A model generated the notes under the pieces. It ran no database searches, was not told where the DNA came from, and worked only from the letters and a program-made list of their open reading frames with translations. From assembly GCA_947625775.1 (NCBI GenBank), contig CANQPM010000010.1, positions 1 through 64,000 of the forward strand: a DNA stretch of 64,000 nucleotides, read 5' to 3'. This document shows, piece by piece, positions 7,278 through 16,052 of this stretch. The DNA is from an uncultured Lachnospiraceae bacterium. Lineage in GTDB: Bacteria > Bacillota > Clostridia > Lachnospirales > Lachnospiraceae. Position 1 is the stretch's first letter. Every line of letters begins with the position of its first letter. The position numbers and the translations under genes were made by a program.

Positions 7278-8387
7278 TTATTCGTCTACGCTTTCCAGCC
7301 GGTATGTCCGGCTTCCAAGACCGATGGCTTCACCGGCTTCCAGAACGTGTTCCGCGTGCTGTCCTTCCATCTGGCGTATAAAACTCTCATTTCCTTCTGC
7401 CTGATATATCAAATCGACACAAGCCTGATCCAGCGCTACCGGATCGGCAGAGGCAAGAATACCAATGTCGTGGATATCCGGTTCGGACGGGTTGCCATCG
7501 CAGTCACAGTCAATGGAAAGACGGTTCATCACGTTGATAAACAGGATATTGCCGTCCAGCGCGTCTACTACCGATTTCCCTGCATCAGCCATGGATTCCA
7601 GAAAAGCATCCTGATCGCCGCCCCATGGACTGGTGTGACTGTTTCCAGCGGTATGAATCAGGCATTTTCCCTCCTGAGAGCCGATGCCAATAGAGATATT
7701 TTTGATCGCTCCGCCAAAGCCCGCCATGGCGTGGCCTTTGAAATGGGACAGCACCAAAAAACCGTCAAAATCGCCAAAGTGCGCGCCCACATAATTTTCG
7801 GAAAGCTGCTGTCCGCCCTCCACCGGGAGGATCATACTTTCGCCATCCTCATCCATAATGAGAAAGCCTTTTCCCAAATCGGTAAAACCGTGATCCTCCG
7901 CCACCTGATAATGCATAGCCGTCTCTGAACGGGAGCCGCCGTAGGCTGTGTTGCACTCTACGATGGTGCCGTCTACAAGCTCCACAAGCTCACGGATTAA
8001 GTCAGGATCTAGGTAATTGCTGGCGGGCGGCTCGCCGGTAGAGAGCTTTACCGCAATATTGTCACCGTCAAGCTCCACGCCCAGCGCCTCGTAGACTTTC
8101 ATCAGCCCCTTCGGAGAAATATCGGTTGTCATATAAACTGCCGATGCGTCGGCGTCGGCATCTGTGTCAGCATCTGTGCCGTCATCAGACGCTTGGGCAT
8201 CCACGCTTTCCGTACTGCTTTCTTCCCCGCTGGCTAAGCCCTGCACATCATCTGATGTCTGAGCCGCAGCATTGTGGCTCGTCCGATCCGTTTCAGAGCT
8301 TTCTGCCATACTGGAACTGCCGTTTCCACAGGCTTCGAGGGAAAGCAGCATAGTAATACTTAACAGCAACGCGATTATTTTCTTCAT
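7278..8387 (-). CDS. DUF362 domain lipoprotein
   Basis: The start MKKIIALLLSITMLLSLEAC is a lipoprotein signal with lipobox SLEAC, then a ~60-residue Ser/Asp/Thr-rich linker and a DUF362 domain (GDNIAVKLSTGEPPASNYL, VECNTAYGGSRSET, LSHFKGHAMAGFGGAIKNISIG, SADPVALDQACVD). DUF362 proteins are often associated with Fe-S clusters, but no CxxCxxC ferredoxin motif is present here. AGGAG eight bases before the second in-frame ATG sets the start. Copy 2 of the shared 43-bp motif lies 64 bp upstream. Exported and anchored to the outer face of the membrane. Confidence 0.88.
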   Translation of the reverse strand: MKKIIALLLSITMLLSLEACGNGSSSMAESSETDRTSHNAAAQTSDDVQGLASGEESSTESVDAQASDDGTDADTDADADASAVYMTTDISPKGLMKVYEALGVELDGDNIAVKLSTGEPPASNYLDPDLIRELVELVDGTIVECNTAYGGSRSETAMHYQVAEDHGFTDLGKGFLIMDEDGESMILPVEGGQQLSENYVGAHFGDFDGFLVLSHFKGHAMAGFGGAIKNISIGIGSQEGKCLIHTAGNSHTSPWGGDQDAFLESMADAGKSVVDALDGNILFINVMNRLSIDCDCDGNPSEPDIHDIGILASADPVALDQACVDLIYQAEGNESFIRQMEGQHAEHVLEAGEAIGLGSRTYRLESVDE

Positions 8388-8450
8388 GTCATATGCTCCT
8401 TTCAAACTGTTTCTTGTTATTTTTATTATAATGAAATAAAAAACGGTATG

Positions 8451-8493
8451 GAAGTTTCTATCCGTTCATTAGTTCATACCAAAAGTTATAACT
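8451..8493 (-). promoter_or_regulatory. Shared 43-bp motif, copy 2
   Basis: Gapless match to the motif at 1175-1217 and 10502-10544, here reading AGTTATAAC, GGTATGAACT and GATAGAAACTTC on the minus strand. It sits between the stop of the esterase lipoprotein gene (8497) and the DUF362 start, in the same orientation relative to the downstream gene as the other copies. Confidence 0.6.
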
Positions 8494-8496
8494 GCT

Positions 8497-10455
8497 TTAC
8501 ATCTGCTGTTCCCAAAACGCCACAGCGTCGTTTATCCAGCCCTCGGCTACAGTTCCCGTACCCAGCCCGAAGCCGTGGGAAAGTCCCTCATAGGCGTGAA
8601 ACTCTGTCGGTATGCCCGCATCGGACATCGCAGCAAGCCTCCTCTGCATCGTACGCCAGTTCGCAATACCGTCGCTCGTTCCGACGCAGACGTATGTGGG
8701 CGGATCGGTTTTCTGCCATTCGCTGTGACCTGTGTACTGCATAACGATGCAGCCGGCTTGCGGCAGGTCATCACCGCCGAAATAAGCCGTACCGTAAGAA
8801 CCCACATCGGCTGCCATCCGTGCGCCCGCCGAACCGCCCCACAGGGAATAACAGTCAGTGTCCACCTCCAGTTCATCCGCGTGTTCAAAAATAAAGCTGA
8901 CCGCCCGCGCCAAATCCTCCATTGCCGTATCCCAGCCGGGACGGTAAATCAGCGCAAAGGCATTGTAGCCCATTTTGGACAGCTCCAGCGCATGGGGAAA
9001 GCTGTCGTGCATCGCGCCCACATAGGCAAAACCGCCTCCTGCGTTACACACGGCAAACTTTGCGCCGGGATCTCCCTTGAAAAAGAACAGTCCCGTATCA
9101 TTTTTGTCAGGCTCTGCCGCTTTTTCCTCGTCCGTATAAATATCGTAAAATATCGTCTCACCCGCCTCCGCGTGGGATTTCATATAGTTTGCGATTTCCA
9201 CTGTTTTATTCGGATCAATATTCGAGTACCACGTCAAGCGAAGGTCTCCCAGCGTCTTTCCGCTAAAATATCCGGTATCCACAGGGAAGATAAGCCGTCC
9301 ATACTCTCCAAAAGCCGGATCATTTATAACATCTGAAATTGCTGTGTCGGTTGTATAGGACTGACTATTTACCAGCATATTTTCTGAAGTATCGTTTTTC
9401 TCCCTGAAAAACAGCGGGAGCGCATTGTAGAGATACTCCTGCACGGCATTAAAATCATGGTAGCCGCCGTCCTTTTGATAAAATACATAGTGATCCTGCG
9501 TAAAAATATCCCGTGACAGCATTTCCTCCGCCATATTGATCGGCTGGCTCTTTACCGCGTCCTCTGTGCCGACGGCGTGATAGATAAAGTACCCGCGCTC
9601 GTCAAGGTTTTCATCTTCAATCAATTGCTCGATAAAATCTACATTCTTTTCAAACTGGAAATCCCCGTAAGTCCCGTAATACCAGCAGGAACCGCTCATG
9701 GGGAGAAACCAGCGGATATAATCGTAGTCATAGCAGAACTGGAGCCATGTTGTGACCGATCCGAGAGAAAAACCGCCAAACGCCCGATGGTCGCGGGAGG
9801 CTTTCAGATCTTCCATTGAAACAGAATGCGCGTAAGTATGAAACCTTTCTTCCACCGCAGGCATCAGGTGTTCTTCAAAATCCTGATGAAACGCCCGAAA
9901 TTCCTCGATAGAACTGCCAAAATCCGTGCTGCTGTTTTCGTTATAGAAAGTCGCTGACACGATGATGAGCGGCGGGATGTCTCCGTCTGCAATCAGATTG
10001 TCAAACATATTCTTTGTTTCCGTAAATTCAAAATATTCTCCGGCGTGACCGCCCCAACCATGCATGAGATAGAGGATGTTGTACCTTGTCTCTGTGTCTT
10101 TCTCATCATAGCCATAAGGCGTATATACATAGGCTGTTTTTGTGATGGCGGAACCGTCTCGGACATAATCCTCAGATTCATAGTCAAGGCGGACGACACT
10201 GCCCTGTTCATCGGCGGCCTGTGTATATTCTGCCGGTACTACTTTTGTCCAGCCTGTCTGTGAAATCTCCATATCACTCACTCCTGATTTTTCGTTTGCG
10301 GTAGCTTCACTGCTGCTTTCCAGTTCGCCTGTGGCTGTTGGAGGAAGGGCAGAGCCCGCAGGCTGCTCCTGCACCACTGGTTTCTCCCTGCCACAGGAAC
10401 AAAATAAGAACATAAGGAACAAGGCAGCCAAACCTGCCTCAAAAAACCGTTTCAT
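8497..10455 (-). CDS. Two-domain esterase/hydrolase lipoprotein
   Basis: A 652-residue exported lipoprotein: signal MKRFFEAGLAALFLMFLFC with lipobox FLFC-SC. Domain 1 (about residues 80-350) is an esterase-D/feruloyl-esterase-like alpha/beta hydrolase with YLMHGWGGHAGEY and nucleophile elbow GGFSLGS. Domain 2 (about 400-650) is a second alpha/beta hydrolase with CNAGGGFAYVG (oxyanion motif), LWGGSAGARMA (nucleophile elbow) and a late GLSHGFG histidine. The fusion of two hydrolases suggests action on an esterified extracellular substrate. The start is the ATG eight bases after AGAGG. Motif copy 3 lies upstream. Confidence 0.88.
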   Translation of the reverse strand: MKRFFEAGLAALFLMFLFCSCGREKPVVQEQPAGSALPPTATGELESSSEATANEKSGVSDMEISQTGWTKVVPAEYTQAADEQGSVVRLDYESEDYVRDGSAITKTAYVYTPYGYDEKDTETRYNILYLMHGWGGHAGEYFEFTETKNMFDNLIADGDIPPLIIVSATFYNENSSTDFGSSIEEFRAFHQDFEEHLMPAVEERFHTYAHSVSMEDLKASRDHRAFGGFSLGSVTTWLQFCYDYDYIRWFLPMSGSCWYYGTYGDFQFEKNVDFIEQLIEDENLDERGYFIYHAVGTEDAVKSQPINMAEEMLSRDIFTQDHYVFYQKDGGYHDFNAVQEYLYNALPLFFREKNDTSENMLVNSQSYTTDTAISDVINDPAFGEYGRLIFPVDTGYFSGKTLGDLRLTWYSNIDPNKTVEIANYMKSHAEAGETIFYDIYTDEEKAAEPDKNDTGLFFFKGDPGAKFAVCNAGGGFAYVGAMHDSFPHALELSKMGYNAFALIYRPGWDTAMEDLARAVSFIFEHADELEVDTDCYSLWGGSAGARMAADVGSYGTAYFGGDDLPQAGCIVMQYTGHSEWQKTDPPTYVCVGTSDGIANWRTMQRRLAAMSDAGIPTEFHAYEGLSHGFGLGTGTVAEGWINDAVAFWEQQM

Positions 10456-10480
10456 TGACATCACCTCTGTATTTTATTAT

Positions 10481-10510
10481 AAAAAAACCGAGACTTCCAG
10501 AGAAGTCTCG
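10481..10510 (-). terminator. Terminator after LysR gene
   Basis: CGAGACTT/AAGTCTCG forms an 8-bp stem (10489-10496 with 10503-10510) followed on the minus strand by GGTTTTTTT. Its upstream arm overlaps motif copy 3, so the motif's GAGACTTC block is part of this hairpin. Confidence 0.75.
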
Positions 10511-10544
10511 ATTCGTTTATCAGTTATAACCAGAGGTTGCAACT
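10502..10544 (-). promoter_or_regulatory. Shared 43-bp motif, copy 3
   Basis: Reads AGTTGCAAC, GGTTATAACT and AATCGAGACTTC on the minus strand, between the LysR stop codon and the esterase lipoprotein start. It overlaps a terminator arm, which places it very close to the end of the LysR transcript. Confidence 0.6.
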
Positions 10545-11440
10545 CAGGCCAGCACCTTTTCCACTGCGGAAAGGAAACGGTCCACAACCTTCGTTGGCTG
10601 CGGAGAATACAGAATCCCCACAGGCATGACATGCTCCCACTCCACAGGTATCACCTTCATCAAAGGATGCACCATGCTCCAGCTTTTAATTACGACCAGA
10701 ATATCCTGATTTTGTTCACACTGATTGAAAACACCCACATCATACAAATCAAAATTTACCAGATTAATCTGTGGATGGTGTTCTGTCAGGTCGTCGCGCA
10801 GGTCATCCATGTGACGGCACCACCCTCGATGAATCATCATCAGATCCTGTCCGTATAGATCCTGCACTGAAAGTTTCTCCTTTACCGAAAGCGGATGGGA
10901 AATCGGCACTGCGCAGCAGATCGGTTCATTTTCAATCAGCAAACCATTACAATTTCTCTGCCCCATCAAAAGCTCGTCCACAAAACCAGTCACCACATCA
11001 ATATTCTGCCCCAGATTTTTCAGGATTTCCCTTGCATTGTCCGATGTATTTTCAAAAGGAACCAGCTTAAAGCTCACATCCGAACAGTGTTCATGAATTT
11101 TCGGCCACAAATCCATCAGCATCTGCGCCGGCATAATGGGAGACGTGCCAATACGGATCACCTGTTCCTGCGCCCGTTCTGCGCTTCTGGCACGGACAAC
11201 CGCTTCCTTGCAGTATTCCGTGATGTACTTCGCATCTTTATAAAGCGACTCGCCCGCCTTTGTCAGCTTAATCCCCCTATGAGTCCGATCAAAGAGCCGT
11301 ATTTCCAGATCGCTTTCCAGCAGGTTGATCTGCTTTATCAGCGCAGTGGATGTGATGTGCAAATCCTCTGCCGCCTTGTTGAAACTTCCAGCCTCCGCCA
11401 CACGGATAAAAGATGTGAAATTTATATTGTTAATATTCAT
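10544..11440 (-). CDS. LysR-family transcriptional regulator
   Basis: A 298-residue regulator. The N-terminal winged HTH reads FIRVAEAGSFNKAAEDLHIT, then ALIKQINLLESDLEIRLFDR and GIKLTKAGESLYKDA. The C-terminal substrate-binding-like domain begins RIGTSPIMPAQML. GGAGG six to seven bases upstream and alignment to the family place the start at MNINNINFTSF rather than the upstream in-frame start. It lies within the redox cluster between the decarboxylase and the esterase lipoprotein. It probably controls the units preceded by the 43-bp motif (inference); the ligand is unknown. Confidence 0.92.
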   Translation of the reverse strand: MNINNINFTSFIRVAEAGSFNKAAEDLHITSTALIKQINLLESDLEIRLFDRTHRGIKLTKAGESLYKDAKYITEYCKEAVVRARSAERAQEQVIRIGTSPIMPAQMLMDLWPKIHEHCSDVSFKLVPFENTSDNAREILKNLGQNIDVVTGFVDELLMGQRNCNGLLIENEPICCAVPISHPLSVKEKLSVQDLYGQDLMMIHRGWCRHMDDLRDDLTEHHPQINLVNFDLYDVGVFNQCEQNQDILVVIKSWSMVHPLMKVIPVEWEHVMPVGILYSPQPTKVVDRFLSAVEKVLA

Positions 11441-11580
11441 ATTCAGCCTCCAGCCTCTTTTATGTCCACTTTTAGCGCTTTTCTCATTACAGGACTTTTT
11501 GCATCTGTGGAATAACACGGAAATGTCCAAAACGTTTTATGTTCTAAATCCAATTTCACTTTGTCTCAGCAGAATTATAA

Positions 11581-11916
11581 TTATTCAGCATCCGCCTCAT
11601 TCCAGACATCCTTTGCCAGACGGAATACCGCCCATGCCTTGGGCCAGCCTACATAAAAGCCGACATGGGTTACAATGGCGGCAATTTCCGCACGGGTTAC
11701 GCCGTGAGCTTTGGCATTTTCCAAATGATAGATGAGAGACGAGTCCGTGATGCCAGAGCTCATCAGCGCCACCACGGTGATTATACACCGCGTCTTTAAA
11801 TCAATGTCCTGATTGTTCCAGTTCTCACCAAAGAGAATGTCGTCGTTGAAGTGGGCAAAATCCGGCGCAAAGCCGCCAAGCTGGTCTCTGCCCGCAGTCT
11901 GTGTGATTTTTTCCAT
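11581..11916 (-). CDS. Carboxymuconolactone decarboxylase family protein
   Basis: A 111-residue AhpD/CMD-like helical protein with NWNNQDIDLKTRCIITVVAL, the core helix region HLENAKAHGVTRAEIAAIV and THVGFYVGWPKAW. The CxxC of AhpD-type peroxidase partners is absent, so it is closer to the decarboxylase/quinone-associated branch. GGAGG lies before the ATG. Members often cluster with aldo/keto reductases and flavodoxins under LysR or TetR control, as here. Confidence 0.88.
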   Translation of the reverse strand: MEKITQTAGRDQLGGFAPDFAHFNDDILFGENWNNQDIDLKTRCIITVVALMSSGITDSSLIYHLENAKAHGVTRAEIAAIVTHVGFYVGWPKAWAVFRLAKDVWNEADAE

Positions 11917-12078
11917 TTTATTTTCCTCCTGTTTTTAAATATATTTTTGTTTGCTATACTTTCTGCCTTATGTCACGACAGTCTGCTCCTGCGTAATTTT
12001 ACAGCCCATGCAAATACGTGAAACTTTTAAATCTGATTTTCCCAAATTTGTATATTCCATGGAAAATCCCCATTCATG

Positions 12079-12702
12079 CTATTCTTTTAATAAGCCTCTC
12101 ACACAGTTATACGTTATCTCATAAATAGTCATAAACACATAATTCACGCCTGCCTGCTCCATGGCTGTCCGCTGTTTCTCATTAACTACCGTATATGGAT
12201 ATATTCCGAACATAAATGGGAAAAAGGTATAAATGAAACGCTGCTTATCGTCAATCGGCATCTTGGGAAAATACTGCTCCAGACAGCGCATGACCGTATG
12301 CAGGGAGCCCCCGTAAGCCGCCTTAAACTCCGTGAGCCGCTCAAGTCGGCTGCTGCTTTCCAGATCATAATGATTCATTGACATAATCTTGAGAAGCTGC
12401 TCCCGCTTCTCCAAAGAATGAGCCAGCTTATCGGCAAATTCATCCTTGGTAAGCGTTTCATTTTCCGCCATCATCTGATTCAAATCGGCAATCCATAGCT
12501 CATTTTCCCTCTGCAGTAATGCGAGGAATATTTCTTCCTTTGTCTGAAAATAGTTATAAATCGAAGTTCGGGTAAAGCTTGTTGCGTTCCCGATGTCTTT
12601 CAAGGTGATTTCCTTGAAGCTTTTGGTCTTATAAAGCTTTTCACAGGCGTTGATGATTTCTTCCTTTCTTGCATTTGTAAGTTCAGGCGATCCCTTTGGC
12701 AT
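12079..12702 (-). CDS. TetR-family transcriptional regulator
   Basis: A 207-residue protein with an N-terminal TetR HTH: ARKEEIINACEKLYKTKSFK, ITLKDIGNATSFTRTSIYNYF, QTKEEIFLALL. The C-terminal ligand-binding helices lack a recognisable specific motif. Two tandem TGAC-N5-GTCA palindromes lie about 135-190 bp upstream and are likely autoregulatory sites. Confidence 0.9.
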   Translation of the reverse strand: MPKGSPELTNARKEEIINACEKLYKTKSFKEITLKDIGNATSFTRTSIYNYFQTKEEIFLALLQRENELWIADLNQMMAENETLTKDEFADKLAHSLEKREQLLKIMSMNHYDLESSSRLERLTEFKAAYGGSLHTVMRCLEQYFPKMPIDDKQRFIYTFFPFMFGIYPYTVVNEKQRTAMEQAGVNYVFMTIYEITYNCVRGLLKE

Positions 12703-12836
12703 CCTGTTTTCCCCCTGTTTTTAATTACACGGCTATGTGATGATATCACAATGATTCTGGCTGCAAATGAAAACACCATGACAAACAGCAGATACCGCAA
12801 TTAATATTTTTTTCATAGCGTTGGTATCTTTGTTTT

Positions 12837-12892
12837 ATTATGACGTCGTGTCAATATAGAGTGTAACGCTATTATGACGCTGTGTCAATATA
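12837..12892 (-). promoter_or_regulatory. Tandem TetR-type operators
   Basis: Two near-identical 22-bp blocks, ATTATGACGTCGTGTCAATA and ATTATGACGCTGTGTCAATA with matching flanks, start 34 bp apart. Each contains the palindrome TGAC-N5-GTCA. On the minus strand each also supplies a TTGACA that could act as a -35 box, so a bound repressor would block transcription of the TetR gene. Confidence 0.65.
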
Positions 12893-12989
12893 TTTTTAAA
12901 AATTTTCCCTTTATTTTTATTATTCTGTTGCTTCTTCCCCATTCAGATTTAGCATACAACAACCGCGAAAGAAGTACACGCTCATGGAC

Positions 12990-13038
12990 AAAAAAACTGC
13001 CGCTTTGCAAAATTTTATTTGCTAAAGTGACAGTTTTG
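12990..13038. terminator. Imperfect hairpin between surface-protein operon and TetR gene
   Basis: AAAACTG and CAGTTTT with additional GCTTTGC/GCTAAAG pairing form a long, AT-rich imperfect stem. It lies downstream of the 410-aa gene on the minus strand and probably ends that operon. The 13039-13117 stretch between holds only a duplicated gene tail. Confidence 0.5.
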
Positions 13039-13041
13039 TGT

Positions 13042-13136
13042 CCTGTATGTTATTATATGGTAGCATCAAACTCACAAAACAGGGCGAAATATTCTACGGC
13101 TTATGCCCTGTACGTTATTATATAGCAGCATCAAAC
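13042..13136. repeat. 65-bp-spaced direct repeat containing a duplicated gene tail
   Basis: CCTGTAYGTTATTATAT and the following RGYAGCATCAAAC occur at 13042-13071 and 13107-13136. On the minus strand both encode a C-terminus of the type FDA-A/T-I followed by stop. The second is the real end of the 410-aa protein; the first (reading CEFDATI) is a remnant of an additional copy. Confidence 0.6.
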
Positions 13137-14341
13137 CTAAAGCCCTGCTGCGTATTGTATGTGCCGTTTGCCGTATAGCCGCTGGCGGCATTAGCCTGTG
13201 TCGTCATGTAGTAGTCAATCAACGACACATTTGTAGCAATCGAAGAACTATAGTCCTTAAAGAACCTCTCAATCGAAGACTGGGATTTCCGAAGGCGGTC
13301 TTCGTCCAGCGTCATGTTGCCGTTTTCGTCCAACGTAATCCCGAACTCCTTAAGCTTATCCTTGTTCTGTTCCGTCTTTTCCATAAGAGCCGCGAGGTTC
13401 GAGGTCACGCCAGAATTGGTGCTACTCTTGGCTGCGTCGATCGTGCTGTTGTAGTGTTCCACAAAGCTTTTTGTCGTGGCAAAAATACCTTCAATGTCAA
13501 TCCTTCTAAACGCCTTCCTCGCATACTTTTCGCTATAAGGTTCAAGAAATGCATCTTCGGCAGTGAACTTTTCGATGTCCTCCTTGAGGCTATTAGTGCC
13601 TGACACCGACAATTTTTTGTCATCTGTGTCCGTATCTGCTGCTGTGTCTTTGCTTGCGCCCGCGCTTTGTACCGTACCTGATGAAAGACTTGCAAAACTG
13701 AGACGTGACATTACTGTCGAGCCGTAGCTTATCTTATTATCCTTTGAAAAAAGCTCCTGCACTTTTGAAATATCCGCTGACTTTAATTTATCCTCGTTTA
13801 GCTGCAAAGTGCCGTCACGCTTTACCGTGATGCCGATTTCCGCAAGCTTATCAGCGTTTGCGCTCGAACTCTGCATCATGCCCGCTACGTGTGATGTTTT
13901 TCTTGTCAGCGTGGATTTCTTTGCCGCGCCTACCACGTCATTGTACATAGACACATAATCTTTTACCGCGGAAACTGTCTTGTCTGCAGCGCTCGTCGTG
14001 CTGCCTGACGTTGTTTTGTAAGTGTTTTCGTTCTGCAGCGCCGAAACTGAATTTTTCAGGCTTGAAATACCCGAAGTCAGCTTTGAATTTGCCTCCTGCG
14101 TCTTTTGGGAAACTGTCGGATATTTTTTCTCGTACAAAATCTTGTCAAGGACGTTGCTTGAACTTGACCTTCTGCGGGACGTTGTGGTGTTGGTATTTGA
14201 ACTGTTCCTGCTGCTATTGCTATTGTTGTAATAATCCTTTATAGCCCTGCGGTAGCCGCTGTTGTTATAATTCGACCAGTTCGAATACCACCTTGAATTT
14301 CTTGAAAATCCTGAGTAAAAATCCGAATAATTATAACTCAT
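13118..14341 (-). CDS. FliD-like repeat protein, no flagellar context
   Basis: A 407-residue protein with an Asn/Ser/Tyr/Arg-rich N-terminus (about 60 residues), then two repeats resembling the C-terminal region of flagellar cap protein FliD. The first is VKDYVSMYNDVVGAAKKS followed by ADKLAEIGITVKRDGTL; the second is SFVEHYNSTIDAAKSS followed by KDKLKEFGITLDENGNM. It ends in GFRFDAAI. No signal peptide is seen. No flagellar gene lies nearby, so it may be a secreted or surface protein derived from FliD, or a flagellum-associated protein encoded apart. It is the second gene of an operon with 14393-15580 (51-bp gap). Confidence 0.65.
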   Translation of the reverse strand: MSYNYSDFYSGFSRNSRWYSNWSNYNNSGYRRAIKDYYNNSNSSRNSSNTNTTTSRRRSSSSNVLDKILYEKKYPTVSQKTQEANSKLTSGISSLKNSVSALQNENTYKTTSGSTTSAADKTVSAVKDYVSMYNDVVGAAKKSTLTRKTSHVAGMMQSSSANADKLAEIGITVKRDGTLQLNEDKLKSADISKVQELFSKDNKISYGSTVMSRLSFASLSSGTVQSAGASKDTAADTDTDDKKLSVSGTNSLKEDIEKFTAEDAFLEPYSEKYARKAFRRIDIEGIFATTKSFVEHYNSTIDAAKSSTNSGVTSNLAALMEKTEQNKDKLKEFGITLDENGNMTLDEDRLRKSQSSIERFFKDYSSSIATNVSLIDYYMTTQANAASGYTANGTYNTQQGFRFDAAI

Positions 14342-14392
14342 AATCCTCATCGCCTTTCATTAAAATATAATTGCATCGGCTGTCAAAGTGTT

Positions 14393-15580
14393 TTAATAAA
14401 GCTCCGCGCCGTATTCAATATCAATACCCTTGTTTTTGTCCAAGACATAATCCCTGCCTCCCACAGTCACAGTCTGCCCCGCCTTGAACATCTCGCCTTT
14501 CTGCTCATCCTCGTCATACCGATCGAGCCCGAAAATCTGCCCGTTGGAAAGCCTATCATATCTGCTGTCATATTCTTCCTTTGTAAAAAGCGCTGCCGTA
14601 CCTTTATCCTCTGATAGATAATAAGTCTGCGAACTCTCACCGACGGTCACGGTAAAAAATCCGTTCTGTATGCCCGCACTCGCAAGCTTGCCGCGGATTT
14701 CGTCATTGGTATATTTTGAGTAAAGGCTGTGCTCCTTACCATTTGCCAAATCGCTCCAAAAGCCCGCGTATTCTGCCGCTTCTTTGTCGCGCCTATTATT
14801 AAAAGTGCCTATAATGTCTTCTGCCAAAACCTCACTGCGCGACATTATCGTATGCTCTTTTTTACCCTTGCCTGTGAACTTGTATATGGAATCTTTGTCA
14901 AAGCTCACTTCATTATCCTTTACGGACACATCTTTAGGATTGTCGTAGCCAAGCTTTTCCTGCAAGTCTTTAACGCTGCAGTATTTTTGCGCGCCCAGTT
15001 TCCCATCTTCATCCTGCTTCTGCACATAAAAGTTGTCGTCATCTATATTGTAAATGAAAGAGCCTTTGCTGATCTGCCCTGCCACTTCGTCTGCTGATGC
15101 CGCTTCTGGTTCATTCTGTTTCTGGCTTTTATCCTTATCTGTCTCGTTTTCCGTTGTTTTATTTTGAGCGGAAACAATCTTTGAAACCTCATCTTCTTTT
15201 GAAGCCTCGGGTTCGTTGTCCTTATTTGCGAAAAGCTGTGACAGAAGGCTCATTTTGTTATACTGAGCGGCGCTTTCCCAGTCCATATAGACTGTCCTGT
15301 TAAACTGTTCCAATGCACGTTGTACGGGTGTCTTTTCATTGGCGCGTTCCGACTCTCTCTTGGCTATCGCGCCCAAGTGCGTGCCCTTTGAAGTGTATAG
15401 TTTGAAAGCCGACCTTTTTCCGTTATTATATGTGTCGTTATTTAAAGCTTTAACAGCCGTGTTCTTGTCTGCACTGTTTTTAAACAGTCCTTGAACTTGA
15501 TTCTGCTGCTGCTTATCGACCACCGCGCTTTTGGGCGGGAAAAACGTGTTATTTATTGAATTCCATATGTTCAATGCCAT
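14393..15580 (-). CDS. Hypothetical 395-aa protein of phase-variable operon
   Basis: Not recognised. It starts MALNIWNSINNTFFPPKSAV after AGGAGG (seven-base spacing). It has a Gln/Asn-rich N-terminus, a Lys/Glu/Asp-rich linker around residues 120-165 and a C-terminal part with beta-rich segments (GFFTVTVGESSQTYYLSEDK, GQTVTVGGRDYVLDKNKG). No classical signal peptide or membrane helix. Together with the FliD-like gene it forms an operon whose promoter contains a G10 tract. Confidence 0.65.
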   Translation of the reverse strand: MALNIWNSINNTFFPPKSAVVDKQQQNQVQGLFKNSADKNTAVKALNNDTYNNGKRSAFKLYTSKGTHLGAIAKRESERANEKTPVQRALEQFNRTVYMDWESAAQYNKMSLLSQLFANKDNEPEASKEDEVSKIVSAQNKTTENETDKDKSQKQNEPEAASADEVAGQISKGSFIYNIDDDNFYVQKQDEDGKLGAQKYCSVKDLQEKLGYDNPKDVSVKDNEVSFDKDSIYKFTGKGKKEHTIMSRSEVLAEDIIGTFNNRRDKEAAEYAGFWSDLANGKEHSLYSKYTNDEIRGKLASAGIQNGFFTVTVGESSQTYYLSEDKGTAALFTKEEYDSRYDRLSNGQIFGLDRYDEDEQKGEMFKAGQTVTVGGRDYVLDKNKGIDIEYGAELY

Positions 15581-15816
15581 ACTGCCACCTCCTGACATGC
15601 CTCAGCCTCAAATGCAGAATTAACGCCTACTGCTGATTATTTTTCACGGATTTCAGATAATTGCTGTATTTGATGGAATGTAAGCTGTAAAATCCGATGT
15701 TTAGTATTCAAAACACATAGAAGTTATCGAAACGAACCTTCTATTGATTACATTATATCACTTGTCAGTATAAAGTTACAGAGTAAATTGGAATTTTTTG
15801 TATATTTTTTGTCTTA

Positions 15817-15847
15817 ATTATACCCCCCCCCCGTACATTTTTGTCAA
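15817..15847 (-). promoter_or_regulatory. Promoter with poly-G spacer (candidate phase-variable switch)
   Basis: On the minus strand TTGACA (15842-15847) and TATAAT (15817-15822) are perfect consensus boxes separated by 19 bp, of which ten are an uninterrupted G run abutting the -10 box. Loss of one or two G would give 18 or the optimal 17 bp. The expected transcript has a ~230-nt leader before the 395-aa gene, with a 7-bp hairpin ATAGAAG/CTTCTAT. The rest of the 15581-16052 gap shows no gene; a weaker TGATATAAT box occurs near 15750-15760. Confidence 0.75.
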
Positions 15848-16052
15848 GTAATCTTTATAAAATTTTTATAAACTTTGATAGATTGCTAGAAATCTTGCAA
15901 ACGACACAGCACAAAGGCTTGTTACTGCATTAATTGTGTAATAATATACCTTATCGTAAGAAGTCCTATGCTTCTATGTCTCCAATAAAAAGCGCGCCCT
16001 ATGCACCGCTAATCTAATTATAAAAAGCTGTTCTTCACTTCTTATAATATCG

